A stretch of 64,000 nt of DNA from Paracoccaceae bacterium (GCA_018222585.1 JAAFAB010000004.1:186001-250000); one strand, 5' to 3'. Positions 20,290-28,897 are shown, counted from the first letter of the stretch. A program made the numbers and translations. Notes: generated by a model from the letters alone, not told the origin.

Positions 20290-21921
20290 ATGCGACATCG
20301 GCTTCAGCCCGCTTTCCGCCTGCGTCAGGTGGCGCCCGTGGCCGTCCTGGTGGCGGCGCTGTCCCTTGGGGGCGGGTCTCCGGCTGCGGCGGACGCCGAC
20401 TTCGCGCTGACCGGCTTCAAGACCGCCGTCGCCGAGGGCGCGGCGCGGGATCGCGGGCTGGCGGCCTTCTATCGCGGGCGGGACTATGCCCCGGTCTGGA
20501 CCGGCGAGGGGCCGGACTTCGCCGCGCGCCGGGCGGCGCTGCTGGAAGCGATCCGGATGATGCCGCTGCACGGGCTGCCGGCGGGGAAATACGCCACCGA
20601 TGACCTGATGGCGCAGATGGCCGCCGCCGTCAGCGACCGCGATCGCGGCCGCCTGGACGTGATGCTGAGCCGGGTCTGGCTGGACGTGGCGACCGATCTG
20701 CAGACCGGCATCCTGACGCCGGCCAAGGTCGATGACGAGATCGTGCGCGAGGTGCCGCTGCGCGATGCCTCGCAGTACATGCTGGGGATCACCGGCGCGG
20801 CGCCGCTCTCGTTCGTGCGGGCCCTGCCGCCGCAGACCGACGAGTACCGCAACCTGATGCGGGCGCGGCTGCGGATGCAGCAGGATCTGGCCGCCGGGGG
20901 CTATGGCCCCGTGGTGCGCGCCAACAAGCTGGAGGAGGGCGACAGCGGCGCCGCCGTGATCGCCCTGCGCGACCGGCTGATCCGCATGGGCTACCTCGCC
21001 CCGCGGGCTTCGGCGCGCTACGACGCCACGCTGCTGGCCGCCGTGCAGGACTTCCAGCGCGACATGGGCATGGAGCCCGACGGCGTGGTCGGACCGGCGA
21101 CCCTGGAGGCGATCAACACCAGCCAGGAGGAGCGCCTGCAGGCGATCACCGTCGCCATGGAGCGCGAACGCTGGATCAACCGCCCCCTTGGCGAGCGCCG
21201 CGTCTGGGTCAACCTGCCCGACATGCGCGCCAAGTTGATCGACCACGGGGAAGTCGTCTTCGAGACCCGTGCCGTGATCGGTCGCGCCATGGAGGGCCGC
21301 CGCAGTCCCGAGTTCAGCGATGTCATGGAGCACATGGTCATCAATCCGACCTGGAACGTGCCGCGCTCGATCGCGGTCGGGGAGTACCTGCCGGAGCTGA
21401 AACAGAACCCCTATGCGGCGGGCCACCTGAACCTGATCGACGCGCGGGGCCGGATCGTGCCGCGCGACGCGGTGGATTTCACCCAGTTCACCGCCGCGAA
21501 CTTCCCCTTCGACATCAAGCAGCCGCCCTCGAATTCGAATGCGCTTGGCCTGGTGAAGTTCATGTTCCCGAACCCGAACAACATCTACCTGCATGACACG
21601 CCGTCGAAATCGCTCTTCGCGCGCTCGGTGCGGGCGTTCAGCCACGGGTGCATCCGGCTCGCCGATCCCTTCGACTTCGCCTATACGCTGCTCGGCTACC
21701 AGAGCGCCGATCCCGAGGGGCTGTTCCAGTCGAAGCTGGCGACGGGGCGCGAGACGCAGGTTGACCTTGATCAGCCTCTGCAGGTGCATCTGGTCTATCG
21801 CACCGCCTTCTCGGATGCGCGCGGGCACATGCAGTATCGCGCCGACATCTACGGCCGCGACGCGAAGATCTGGCGCGCGCTGGTGGCCGAGGGGGTGGCA
21901 CTGGATCTGGGGAACAGCTAA
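20290..21921 (+). CDS. murein L,D-transpeptidase, YcbB/LdtD type
   Basis: Periplasmic enzyme that forms 3-3 cross-links in peptidoglycan. The 543-residue protein has an N-terminal signal or anchor (VAPVAVLVAALSLGGGSPAAA), a family-specific scaffold domain, and a peptidoglycan-binding domain near 215-280 (GDSGAAVIALRDRLIRMGYL). The YkuD catalytic domain has SHGCIRL near 450-456, including the nucleophilic Cys. AGGAGG precedes the ATG at good spacing; a longer frame upstream is not needed. The gene is 29 bases from lpxD, so envelope genes are probably co-transcribed. Confidence 0.9.
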   Translation: MRHRLQPAFRLRQVAPVAVLVAALSLGGGSPAAADADFALTGFKTAVAEGAARDRGLAAFYRGRDYAPVWTGEGPDFAARRAALLEAIRMMPLHGLPAGKYATDDLMAQMAAAVSDRDRGRLDVMLSRVWLDVATDLQTGILTPAKVDDEIVREVPLRDASQYMLGITGAAPLSFVRALPPQTDEYRNLMRARLRMQQDLAAGGYGPVVRANKLEEGDSGAAVIALRDRLIRMGYLAPRASARYDATLLAAVQDFQRDMGMEPDGVVGPATLEAINTSQEERLQAITVAMERERWINRPLGERRVWVNLPDMRAKLIDHGEVVFETRAVIGRAMEGRRSPEFSDVMEHMVINPTWNVPRSIAVGEYLPELKQNPYAAGHLNLIDARGRIVPRDAVDFTQFTAANFPFDIKQPPSNSNALGLVKFMFPNPNNIYLHDTPSKSLFARSVRAFSHGCIRLADPFDFAYTLLGYQSADPEGLFQSKLATGRETQVDLDQPLQVHLVYRTAFSDARGHMQYRADIYGRDAKIWRALVAEGVALDLGNS

Positions 21922-21950
21922 ACCTGCGCCAAAGCGCGGGAAGGACCCAG

Positions 21951-23042
21951 ATGGCTTATTGCATGACAGAGATCGCCCGCGCCCTGGGCGGCGAGGTGCT
22001 GGGTGATGGCAGCCTCGAGATCGACAGCGTGGCCGAGCCCGCCGAGGCCGGCCCGCGCGATCTGGCCATCGCCATGAAGCCCGAGTTCGCCGAGGGGCTG
22101 CCGAAGGGACAGGCCCGCGCCGCGCTGCTCTGGGAGGGCGCCGACTGGCGGGCCTACGGGCTGGCCGCCGCCGTGGTGGTGCCACGCCCGCGCATGGGCC
22201 TGGCCTCGGTCACCGCGATGCTGGATCCCGGCTGGGGCTACGGCACGGGCATTCATCCGCTGGCCCATGTCGCGCCGGAGGCAGAGCTGGGCGAGGGGGT
22301 CTCGGTCGGGCCGTTCGCGGTGATTTCCCGAGGCGCGCGGATCGGCGCGGGTGCGGTCATCGGGCCGCAGGTCTACGTCGGGCAGGACGCGGAGCTGGGC
22401 GCGGAGGCGCTGCTGCACGCGGGGGTGCGGATCGGTCCGAGGGTGCGGATCGGGGCGCGGTTCACTGCCCACCCCGGTGCGGTCATCGGTGGCGACGGCT
22501 TCAGCTTCGTCACCCCAGAGGTCGGCGCAGTCGAAAAGGCGCGCGCCAGCCTGGGCGGCGAGAGCGATGCCAAGGCGCAACCCTGGGTGCGGATCCACTC
22601 GCTTGGCGCGGTCGAGATCGGCGAGGATGTCGAGATCGGCTGCAACACCACGGTGGATGCAGGCACGGTGCGCGCCACCCGGATCGGCGACGGCTGCAAG
22701 ATCGACAATCAGTGCCAGATCGGCCACAATGTGACCGTGGGCCGGGATTGCCTGATGGCCGCGGGGGTCGCCGTGGCGGGATCGACCCGGATCGGTGACA
22801 ACGTGGTGCTGGGGGGCCGCGTGGGGGTTTCCGACAATGTCTTCATCGGCAACGGCGTGGTGGCCGCAGGCGCCAGCGTCATCCTGAGCAACGTGCCCGC
22901 CGGGCGCGTGGTGATGGGGTATCCGGCGGTGAAAATGGACAGCCATATCGAGAGTTACAAGGCGCTGAGACGCCTTCCACGGCTTCTGAAACAGGTCGCC
23001 GATCTGCAGAAAGCGGTTTTCAAGCCGGGTGAGAACGACTAA
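21951..23042 (+). CDS. lpxD: UDP-3-O-acylglucosamine N-acyltransferase LpxD
   Basis: Adds the N-linked hydroxyacyl chain in lipid A synthesis, using an acyl-ACP donor. The 363-residue protein has the N-terminal uridine-binding domain (LGDGSLEIDSVAEPAEA), then a left-handed beta helix of hexapeptide repeats from about residue 100. The catalytic His lies in KIDNQCQIGHNV, and a C-terminal helix follows. GGAAGGA precedes the ATG. Downstream lie an acyl carrier protein and a ketoacyl synthase, which may supply or tailor the acyl donor. Confidence 0.95.
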   Translation: MAYCMTEIARALGGEVLGDGSLEIDSVAEPAEAGPRDLAIAMKPEFAEGLPKGQARAALLWEGADWRAYGLAAAVVVPRPRMGLASVTAMLDPGWGYGTGIHPLAHVAPEAELGEGVSVGPFAVISRGARIGAGAVIGPQVYVGQDAELGAEALLHAGVRIGPRVRIGARFTAHPGAVIGGDGFSFVTPEVGAVEKARASLGGESDAKAQPWVRIHSLGAVEIGEDVEIGCNTTVDAGTVRATRIGDGCKIDNQCQIGHNVTVGRDCLMAAGVAVAGSTRIGDNVVLGGRVGVSDNVFIGNGVVAAGASVILSNVPAGRVVMGYPAVKMDSHIESYKALRRLPRLLKQVADLQKAVFKPGEND

Positions 23043-23076
23043 ATCCACATCGAGCCAGCGAGAGGGGATCGCATCC

Positions 23077-23340
23077 ATGTCGGACATCAAGGACAAGGTC
23101 ATCGAGATCATCGCGGAACAGGCGGTTCTCGAGCCCTCGGACGTGAAGATGGACAGCACGCTGGAAGATCTCGGGATCGATTCCCTGGGTCTGGTCGAAA
23201 GCATCTTCGCCATCGAAGAAGCCTTCGACATCCAGGTTCCCTTCAATGCCAATGATCCGCAGGAAAGCGACTTCGACATTTCCGATGTCTCTTCCATCGT
23301 CGCGGGGGTCGAGAAATTGGTGAAAGAACAGAGTTCGTGA
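23077..23340 (+). CDS. acyl carrier protein, dedicated
   Basis: An 87-residue ACP with the phosphopantetheine Ser in LGIDSLGLVES (about residue 37). It is longer and less acidic at the end than housekeeping AcpP, and differs from AcpXL in the sequence after the Ser motif. It starts 34 bases after lpxD, with GAGAGGGG as ribosome site. Its stop overlaps the GTG start of the ketoacyl synthase, so the two are made together. The pair is reminiscent of NodF/NodE. Supplying a special lipid A chain is the likely role, inferred from position. Confidence 0.88.
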   Translation: MSDIKDKVIEIIAEQAVLEPSDVKMDSTLEDLGIDSLGLVESIFAIEEAFDIQVPFNANDPQESDFDISDVSSIVAGVEKLVKEQSS

Positions 23341-24545
23341 AACGGGTCGTCATTACGGGTGCGGGAACGATCAACGCCCTGGGCCACGACGTGCCGGAAA
23401 CCCTTGCCGCCATGCGCGAGGGGCGGTGCGGCATCGGCGAGCTGGACGTGAGGGATGCCGAGCGGCTCTCGGTCAGCATCGGTGCGCAGGTCAAGGGCTT
23501 CTCCTCGGAGGGGCTCTTCAACCGTCAGCAGATGGCGCTTTACGACCGCTTCACCCAGTTTGCCCTGGTCGCCGCGCGCGAAGCCATCGCGCAGTCCGGC
23601 CTGACCTTCGCCGGAGAGCTGGCGCACAAGACCGGCGCGATCCTCGGCAACTCGGGTGGCGGCATGACCACCATCGACGAGAATTACCGCAGCGTCTACG
23701 AGGAGGGGAAGAACCGCGTTCATCCCTTCGTCGTACCCAAGCTGATGAACAACGCCGCGGCCAGCCATGTCAGCATGGAGTTCAACCTGAAGGGCCCGAC
23801 CTTCACCGTCTCCTCGGCCTGCGCGAGTTCCAATCACGCCATGGCCCAGGCCTTCCAGATGGTGCGCACCGGCATGAGCCCGGCGATGATCACCGGCGGC
23901 TCCGAAAGCATGTTGTGCTTCGGAGGGGTGAAGGCCTGGGAGGGGATGCGCGTCATGTCCAAGACCGGCTGTCGCCCGTTCAGTGCCAACCGCAACGGCA
24001 TGGTGCAGGGCGAGGGCGCCGGCGTCTTCGTCTTCGAGGAGATGGAGCACGCGAAGAAGCGCGGTGCCGAGATCCTCGCCGAGGTTGTCGGCTTCGCCAT
24101 GACCTCGGATGCCTCCGACATCGTCATGCCCTCGAAGCAGGGGGCGGCCCGGGCGATCTCGGGGGCGTTGCGCGATGCCCAGCTGAACCCCGGCGACGTG
24201 CAGTACATCAACGCCCATGGCACCGGCACCGCCGCCAATGACAAGACCGAAAGTGCCGCCGTTGCGGATGTCTTCGGACGTCACGCGGACGAGGTCATGA
24301 TCAGCTCGACCAAGGCCATGCATGGCCACCTGATCGGCGGCACCGGCGCGGTGGAACTGCTGGCCTGTATCATGGCGGTGCGCGACGGGATCATTGCGCC
24401 GACGATCAACTACGAAGAACCGGACCCCGAATGCGCCCTCGACGTGGTCCCGAACGAGGCCCGGGAAGTGAATGTCGAGGTGGCCCTATCCAACGCCTTC
24501 GCCTTCGGCGGGCTGAACGCGGTGCTGGCCCTGCGCCGGATCTGA
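23337..24545 (+). CDS. beta-ketoacyl-ACP synthase, FabF/NodE-like
   Basis: A 402-residue condensing enzyme of fatty-acid synthesis. The active-site Cys is in SSACASSNHA (about 162), the two catalytic His are in NAHGTGT (about 293) and AMHGHLIGGTGA (about 329), with a conserved Lys before the latter. Translation starts at GTG overlapping the ACP stop (GTGA). FabF-like general elongation is possible, but pairing with a non-housekeeping ACP directly after lpxD argues for a specialised chain, perhaps for lipid A. A terminator follows. Confidence 0.9.
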   Translation: MKRVVITGAGTINALGHDVPETLAAMREGRCGIGELDVRDAERLSVSIGAQVKGFSSEGLFNRQQMALYDRFTQFALVAAREAIAQSGLTFAGELAHKTGAILGNSGGGMTTIDENYRSVYEEGKNRVHPFVVPKLMNNAAASHVSMEFNLKGPTFTVSSACASSNHAMAQAFQMVRTGMSPAMITGGSESMLCFGGVKAWEGMRVMSKTGCRPFSANRNGMVQGEGAGVFVFEEMEHAKKRGAEILAEVVGFAMTSDASDIVMPSKQGAARAISGALRDAQLNPGDVQYINAHGTGTAANDKTESAAVADVFGRHADEVMISSTKAMHGHLIGGTGAVELLACIMAVRDGIIAPTINYEEPDPECALDVVPNEAREVNVEVALSNAFAFGGLNAVLALRRI

Positions 24546-24572
24546 AGAGGGCCGCATTGCCCGCAAACGAAG

Positions 24573-24603
24573 ACGCCGCGGTCCTTTCGGGCCGCGGCGT
24601 TTC
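24573..24603. terminator. terminator between convergent genes
   Basis: ACGCCGCGG / CCGCGGCGT stem with a ten-base loop and TTTCGCGTTT on the plus side. It lies between the converging KAS and ialB-like genes and may serve the plus strand mainly. Confidence 0.7.
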
Positions 24604-24627
24604 GCGTTTCAGGCTGACGGGCCGGGA

Positions 24628-25221
24628 TCAGTTGGCGCCGGGCACGGCCGTCACGGCATCGAAGGCCTTGGTGAAGCCGGTCAGCGACAGCAGCATCGGC
24701 ACGGCGACATCCGCGGCGGCGGCGGGGCGGATCGTCAGGTTGGCCTGGGCGCCGGCCTTGAAGGCGGCCAGCTCCTCGGCGGTGAAACCGACCCGGGCCA
24801 CGCAGCCGTTCGGATTGCAGAAGCTGAAGTTGTAGACCTTGTCCTCGTTGCCATCGACGTTCAGCAGCAGACCGGCGGGCAGGAAGGTTTCCAGCGGCAC
24901 CATGATGGTGGCGCCCGCAGCGGCCTGAGAGCCTTCGGGGGTCTTGAAGAAGGCGGCGGTGGCGATCGGGTTGCCATCTTCGCGCGTCATCAGCTGGGTC
25001 ATCTGGCAGGGTTCTTCCTGGCCGTCCTCGCTTTTCACGCAGTCGATGTTCCAGTCGCCGATCTGTTCCCGCTGGTAGGTCTGGCCGACCTGGGGGGCCG
25101 CCTCCGAGCCCTGCTGACCCATGTCGAGATCCGCATCCTGCGCCAGAACGGGCGCGGCAAGCAGCGCAGCGGCCAGGGCGGCGGCGGGGAGGGTATAGAG
25201 AGAGCGCATCGTGTTTCCCAT
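24628..25221 (-). CDS. invasion-associated locus B (IalB) family protein
   Basis: A 197-residue secreted protein with a signal peptide ending APVLAQD. The mature domain has the IalB pattern: GDWNIDCVK, a paired cysteine at EEPCQMTQ, and the later CNPNGCVARVGF. Despite the name, IalB proteins are widespread in free-living alphaproteobacteria and have no settled function. Two ATG codons at 25221 and 25209 could start it. AAGG lies ten bases before the first, so I chose that one. It is a single gene. Confidence 0.82.
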   Translation of the reverse strand: MGNTMRSLYTLPAAALAAALLAAPVLAQDADLDMGQQGSEAAPQVGQTYQREQIGDWNIDCVKSEDGQEEPCQMTQLMTREDGNPIATAAFFKTPEGSQAAAGATIMVPLETFLPAGLLLNVDGNEDKVYNFSFCNPNGCVARVGFTAEELAAFKAGAQANLTIRPAAAADVAVPMLLSLTGFTKAFDAVTAVPGAN

Positions 25222-25410
25222 TCAGTGATTGCCTTGGCGCCCGCTTAACACGGGCGCAGGGCCATGTCTTCCCCCCGTCCGGTGCCGGATGGCGGGCTTT
25301 TGCCCGTCCTGGCGGCGGCGCGGGCGGAGGCTTCGCCACTGGGTTGTCAGCGGGTCCGTGCCAGTCAGGTGCCAGTCCGGGCCGTCGCGCGATCACAACC
25401 GCCGGAAACG

Positions 25411-25440
25411 AAAAAAGGAGCCCGAAAAGGCCCCTTTTTC
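25411..25440 (-). terminator. terminator of the StsR-like RNA
   Basis: Minus strand: AAAAAGGGGCC, loop TTTTCG, GGCTCCTTTTTT. The stem is complete when one G-T pair is allowed. Confidence 0.8.
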
Positions 25441-25480
25441 CGTAGTTTATGCTCCCCGTCGGACTGGCCGACTTGTATTT
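25411..25480 (-). ncRNA. small non-coding RNA, StsR-like
   Basis: A complete small transcription unit of about 70 bases on the minus strand. TTGACT (25515-25510) and CTAGCGT (centred on 25490) are spaced 17 bases, resembling the RpoH-type promoters of Rhodobacter. The RNA would start near 25480 and end at a terminator with a GGGGCC / GGCTCC stem, TTTTCG loop and TTTTTT tail. There is no reading frame inside. It lies just downstream of the 6S RNA gene on the same strand, the arrangement I recall for StsR of Rhodobacter sphaeroides. Identity is from position and form, not from alignment. Confidence 0.6.
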
Positions 25481-25652
25481 GAGGTCACGCTAGGAGGTTT
25501 GGCAGACCTAGTCAACACGGAAATATGACAGTCCGATAGCGGGGGAAAATGGCGTTCACTTTCCGGGCATTGCCCCCAGGTTTCCCGACCGGCGGCAACA
25601 GATTGCCGAGACCCGGGGCAGGGCAGGAACGCCCGCTGCGGGGTGGGAAGGC

Positions 25653-25678
25653 AAAAAAGCCGCGCCCGAAGGCGCGGC
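25653..25678 (-). terminator. Rho-independent terminator downstream of 6S RNA
   Basis: Minus strand: GCCGCGCC, tetraloop TTCG, GGCGCGGC, then TTTTTT. No protein gene ends before it, so it must belong to the 6S RNA transcript. Confidence 0.85.
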
Positions 25679-25717
25679 CAGTCAGACAGGGAGGAAGTCG
25701 GCCCTTCGCCAAGAGGA

Positions 25718-25850
25718 CGTGAGGCGAAGGACACCCCGGCAGGCTGGCATCAATTGGTAAAGGAACCCTTGGCAGCAGCGGGCGCAAACAGCCCCTGCAA
25801 GGGGCAAAGCGGCTGAGGAGCCCTGTTTGTGTCGACACCTTGCCTCAAAT
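25718..25850 (-). ncRNA. ssrS: 6S RNA
   Basis: Regulatory RNA that mimics an open promoter and binds the housekeeping RNA polymerase. On the minus strand the ends pair as a closing stem (GAGGCAAGG and GACAC at the 5' side with GTGTC and CTTCGCCTC at the 3' side). A 5' block GGGCTCCTCAGCCG follows the stem. A 3' block contains CCAAGGGTTC and CAGCCTGCCGG, closely like the same parts of Escherichia coli 6S RNA. A TTGATG-17-TCGACT promoter-like pair places the start near 25850. The mature 3' end is approximate; the primary transcript may reach the terminator at 25653. Confidence 0.78.
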
Positions 25851-25958
25851 GCGCGACAGTCGATTTTCCTGCGTTTCCTGCATCAATAGCTGACTTAATT
25901 CAAATAGTCGCATCAATGGCCCCTTCCTATGCTCGACCTACTTTTGGGAGGAGATACA

Positions 25959-26744
25959 ATGACTGCAATTTTCCGCATCACGGCCCTGCTGGCCGTCGCA
26001 GGGCTTGCCACGCTGGCGGCGCCGGGAATGCCCTTGGCGCAAGACCGGCCCGAGGTGCTGCCCCCGTCCGAAGAGCCCTCGCGCGTGCTCTTCGTCGGCA
26101 ACAGCTATTTCTACTACGGCGACAGCCTGCATAACCACGCGGTGCGCATGGTGCGTGCGCTCTATCCCGAGCGCGAGTTCGATTACAAGCTGGCGGCGAT
26201 TTCCGGGGGCTATCTCGACCAGCAACCGATCGACGCCTATCTCGATCTGGGTGGGGACGCCGGCTATGATTTCGTGATCCTGCAAGGCAACTCGGGCGCG
26301 ATGCTGAGTGAGAAGAGCAATGCCCGCTTCACCGCCGCCGCCGATCATCTTGTCGAGCGGATCGGGGCGCGGGGCGCCGAAACAGCCCTTTACATGACCC
26401 CGGCCTATGCCGAGGGCCACAAGCGGTACGACCCCGCGATGACCGACCAGATCTCGGACGGCTATACCAGCGAGGGCAATCGCACCGGCGCGCTGGTGAT
26501 CCCCACCGGCCGGGCCTTCGCCCTGGCCAAGGAACGCCGCCCGGAGATGGTGCTGCACAAATCCGACCACAGCCACCCGACGATCCTGGGCAGCTATCTC
26601 GGCGCGGCCACCGTGGTGGCGACGCTCTACGACGCCTCGGTGGTGGGCATTCCCTACACCTATGAAGGCGCGATCTCGGACGAGGATGCGGCTTTCCTGC
26701 AGCAGGTGGCCGAGGACGCCGTGAACGCCTACTTCGGCGAGTGA
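25959..26744 (+). CDS. SGNH-like hydrolase, exported
   Basis: A 261-residue protein with a signal peptide (AIFRITALLAVAGLATLAAPGMPLAQD) and an SGNH/GDSL-like fold. The nucleophile block reads FVGNSYFYYGDSLHNHA, so GNS replaces the usual GDS. The second block is VILQGNSGAM, and the C-terminal Asp-His pair is in KSDHSHPT. Substrate is unknown; related proteins act on acetylated sugars or lipids. The ATG follows GGGAGGAG. It stands alone, divergent from the 6S RNA, and ends with a strong terminator. Confidence 0.75.
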   Translation: MTAIFRITALLAVAGLATLAAPGMPLAQDRPEVLPPSEEPSRVLFVGNSYFYYGDSLHNHAVRMVRALYPEREFDYKLAAISGGYLDQQPIDAYLDLGGDAGYDFVILQGNSGAMLSEKSNARFTAAADHLVERIGARGAETALYMTPAYAEGHKRYDPAMTDQISDGYTSEGNRTGALVIPTGRAFALAKERRPEMVLHKSDHSHPTILGSYLGAATVVATLYDASVVGIPYTYEGAISDEDAAFLQQVAEDAVNAYFGE

Positions 26745-26769
26745 TCGGCGACACCGCGCGGTGTCCCCA

Positions 26770-26803
26770 GGTTCCCGCCGTTCCTGCGGCGGGACCTTTT
26801 TTT
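26770..26803 (+). terminator. strong Rho-independent terminator
   Basis: GGTTCCCGCCG and CGGCGGGACC pair with one bulged T, followed by seven T. It lies 26 bases after the stop of the SGNH-like gene. Confidence 0.9.
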
Positions 26804-26965
26804 GATCCAGGCGTGAAACTTCGACGTATGCCTGCCCGTGTCTCCGCCATGACCCGCGGAATGAGGCCCGCGGCAAAGAGCATGTTGAACCGACGGAGCA
26901 GTTGATCCACGGTCGGTCGGGAGGGGGCCAGAGGCCCGATCCCGGGAAAGGAGGCGTTAGACAGC

Positions 26966-27322
26966 GTGAACGACGACAAATGCGTACGCGCCGCGGAGCT
27001 GGCACTTGGTCTTCTGGAAGCAGGAGATCAGAACGATGCCCTGCATGAGGTCACCGCGGACCCGGAGATGCGCCAGGCTTTCAGGATGTGGAACGAGCGG
27101 CTCGCACCGCTCTGCGCCGACGCGGTCGAAGTCGCGCCCGGCGCCCATGTGCTTGCCAATGTCGAAGCCGTGCTGTTCGACGCCGCCCCGGAAGCCGGGG
27201 CCAGGTCATTCCTGGGATCGCTGCTGGACATGATTCGGGCGCCCGAGAACCGCGGCCTCGTCGTCACCGCCCTGGCGGCCAAGGCGATGCTGGTGGCCTG
27301 GATCCTCTACCTCTTCCTGTAG
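26966..27322 (+). CDS. small membrane protein with anti-sigma-like N-terminus
   Basis: A 118-residue protein starting at GTG (GGAGG eleven bases upstream). Residues 8-50 (AAELALGLLEAGDQNDAL then DPEMRQAF and WNERLAPL) follow the pattern of the zinc-less RskA-type anti-sigma N-terminal domain. A single membrane segment ends the protein (VVTALAAKAMLVAWILYLFL). Compared with full anti-sigma factors of 220-260 residues it lacks any periplasmic domain, so it may be a short variant or a degraded relic. No ECF sigma gene is adjacent. Its 5' region has GAAAC-17-CGT, vaguely like an ECF promoter. Confidence 0.6.
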   Translation: MNDDKCVRAAELALGLLEAGDQNDALHEVTADPEMRQAFRMWNERLAPLCADAVEVAPGAHVLANVEAVLFDAAPEAGARSFLGSLLDMIRAPENRGLVVTALAAKAMLVAWILYLFL

Positions 27323-27344
27323 CGGCCCAGCATTCTGTCGCGGC

Positions 27345-27563
27345 TCAGCGCGCCGCTTCCAGATTGCCGCCATCCAGAACGCGCCCGAGGTAGGGCACGA
27401 TCATCAGCGTTGCCAGCAGCGTGGCGACCAGGCACACCAGCAGAATTCCGGCGTGGTTCATGAAGCCTTCCGACAGGGCATAGGCCGCGATGGCCACCAG
27501 CGGAATATGCAGAAAGACAGCACAGATGAACTGCACGCGGCGCTTGATACGGATCGGCTGCAT
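27345..27563 (-). CDS. small two-helix membrane protein
   Basis: A 72-residue hypothetical protein with two membrane segments (FICAVFLHIPLVAIAAYALS and AGILLVCLVATLLATLMIVPYLG) and a basic N-terminus (RIKRR), so the N-terminus should face the cytoplasm. GGGAGGA lies six bases before the ATG. A promoter-like TTGTCA and CATAAT pair lies upstream in the gap after the GbdR-like gene. Function is not recognisable. Confidence 0.65.
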   Translation of the reverse strand: MQPIRIKRRVQFICAVFLHIPLVAIAAYALSEGFMNHAGILLVCLVATLLATLMIVPYLGRVLDGGNLEAAR

Positions 27564-27709
27564 CAGGTTCCTCCCGGCTTGGTCATGCTCGGCCTCGATG
27601 TGTGATTATGTGCTTACGGCCCCGGGGTTGACAAGGGATGATCTGCGAAGCCCCCGGCGGGGTTGCGGAAAATCCCCTCGCCGGTCACATAGGGCCTGGC
27701 ACGCGGGTG

Positions 27710-28720
27710 TCAGATCGACAGCCGGGTGCCCTGGCTGCCGCGCTCGCGGTAGGGGGTGGTCTGATACTGCGCCCGGTAGCACTTGGAGAAATGCGAGGGC
27801 GAGGCAAAGCCGCAGGACAGCGCCACGTTGATCACCGACATGTCGGTCTGCATCAACAGGTTGCGCGCCTTGGAGAGGCGCAGCTCCATGTAGTAGCGTT
27901 TCGGGCTGCGGTTCAGGTAGCGGCGGAACAGCCGTTCAAGCTGACGGGTCGACATCCCGACCTCCTTGGCCAGGATCGCCGGGCTGATCGGCTCCTCTAT
28001 ATTGGCCTCCATCATCTGAATGACCTGGCTCAGCTTGGGGTGGCGCACGCCGATCCGTGTCGGCACCGACAGGCGTTGCGTGTCCTGGTCGGTGCGGATC
28101 GAGGAATAGATCAGCTGGTCGGCGACGGCATTGGCCAGGTCCTCGCCCCTGTGATCGGCGATCAGCTTCAGCATCAGGTCGATGGAAGAGGTGCCCCCGG
28201 CGGTGGTCATCCGGTTGCCGTCGATGACGAAGACCGATTTGGTCAGGCTGACCTCCTCGAACTCCTCGGCGAAGCTGTCGTGGTTTTCCCAGTGGATCGT
28301 GGCGCGCTTGCCATCCAGCAGCCCGGCCCGCGCCAGCACATGCGCGGCGGTGCAGAGCCCGCCGATCGCCGCCCCCTTGCGGGACTCGCGGCGCAGCCAG
28401 CCCAGCAGTCTGCGGGTCGCGGCATCCTGCACCGCAATGCCGCCGCAGAGCATCACGACGTCTTCGCGCCCGACCTCGCCCAGGGCGCTGTCGACGGCGA
28501 AGGTGACCCCGCCCGAGCAGGTCACCGGCTCGCCGTCCTCGCTTTGAAGGGTCCAGGAATAGATGTCCTGGCCGGCCATGCGGTTGGCTATGCGCAGGCA
28601 CTCCACCGCCGAGGCGAAGGACAGCATGGTGAACTTGTCGAGCAGGACGAACAGAAAGCGGCGCGGGCGAGAAGGTGTAGCGGCGGAAACCGAAGGAAGC
28701 GGGCGGCGGGGCTCCGGCAT
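27710..28720 (-). CDS. GlxA/GbdR-type AraC-family regulator
   Basis: A 336-residue transcription factor with an N-terminal DJ-1/PfpI (class I amidotransferase-like) domain at about 20-190 and a C-terminal AraC DNA-binding domain with two helix-turn-helix motifs (ILAKEVGMSTRQLERLFRR and INVALSCGFASPSHFSKCYR). This architecture is that of GbdR, which activates betaine catabolic genes in Pseudomonas when it senses betaine or dimethylglycine. GlxA-family proteins with other ligands look similar. Presence of gbcAB and a BCCT carrier in the same window makes a betaine-sensing role likely, but they are not adjacent. Confidence 0.82.
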   Translation of the reverse strand: MPEPRRPLPSVSAATPSRPRRFLFVLLDKFTMLSFASAVECLRIANRMAGQDIYSWTLQSEDGEPVTCSGGVTFAVDSALGEVGREDVVMLCGGIAVQDAATRRLLGWLRRESRKGAAIGGLCTAAHVLARAGLLDGKRATIHWENHDSFAEEFEEVSLTKSVFVIDGNRMTTAGGTSSIDLMLKLIADHRGEDLANAVADQLIYSSIRTDQDTQRLSVPTRIGVRHPKLSQVIQMMEANIEEPISPAILAKEVGMSTRQLERLFRRYLNRSPKRYYMELRLSKARNLLMQTDMSVINVALSCGFASPSHFSKCYRAQYQTTPYRERGSQGTRLSI

Positions 28721-28897
28721 AGGGGGACCTGTGGCTGAAAGTGTCGTCTGGCCGGTGACAGGTGGGCTGGCCGGCGGGTTTGGAATATCAGCGCAGAGGT
28801 GGAAGACGACGTCAAGCGTCGCAAAAGATTTGTGGCCCTTTAGCGCTATCTCCGTTATAGGCTTGACGCCTCAAGAAGCTTGAACCCGGAGGAAGAG

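Noticed and set aside
26810-26850. ECF-type promoter before the anti-sigma-like gene
   Set aside because: GAAAC-17-CGT is too weak to list as a feature without transcript data; it is kept only as a remark.
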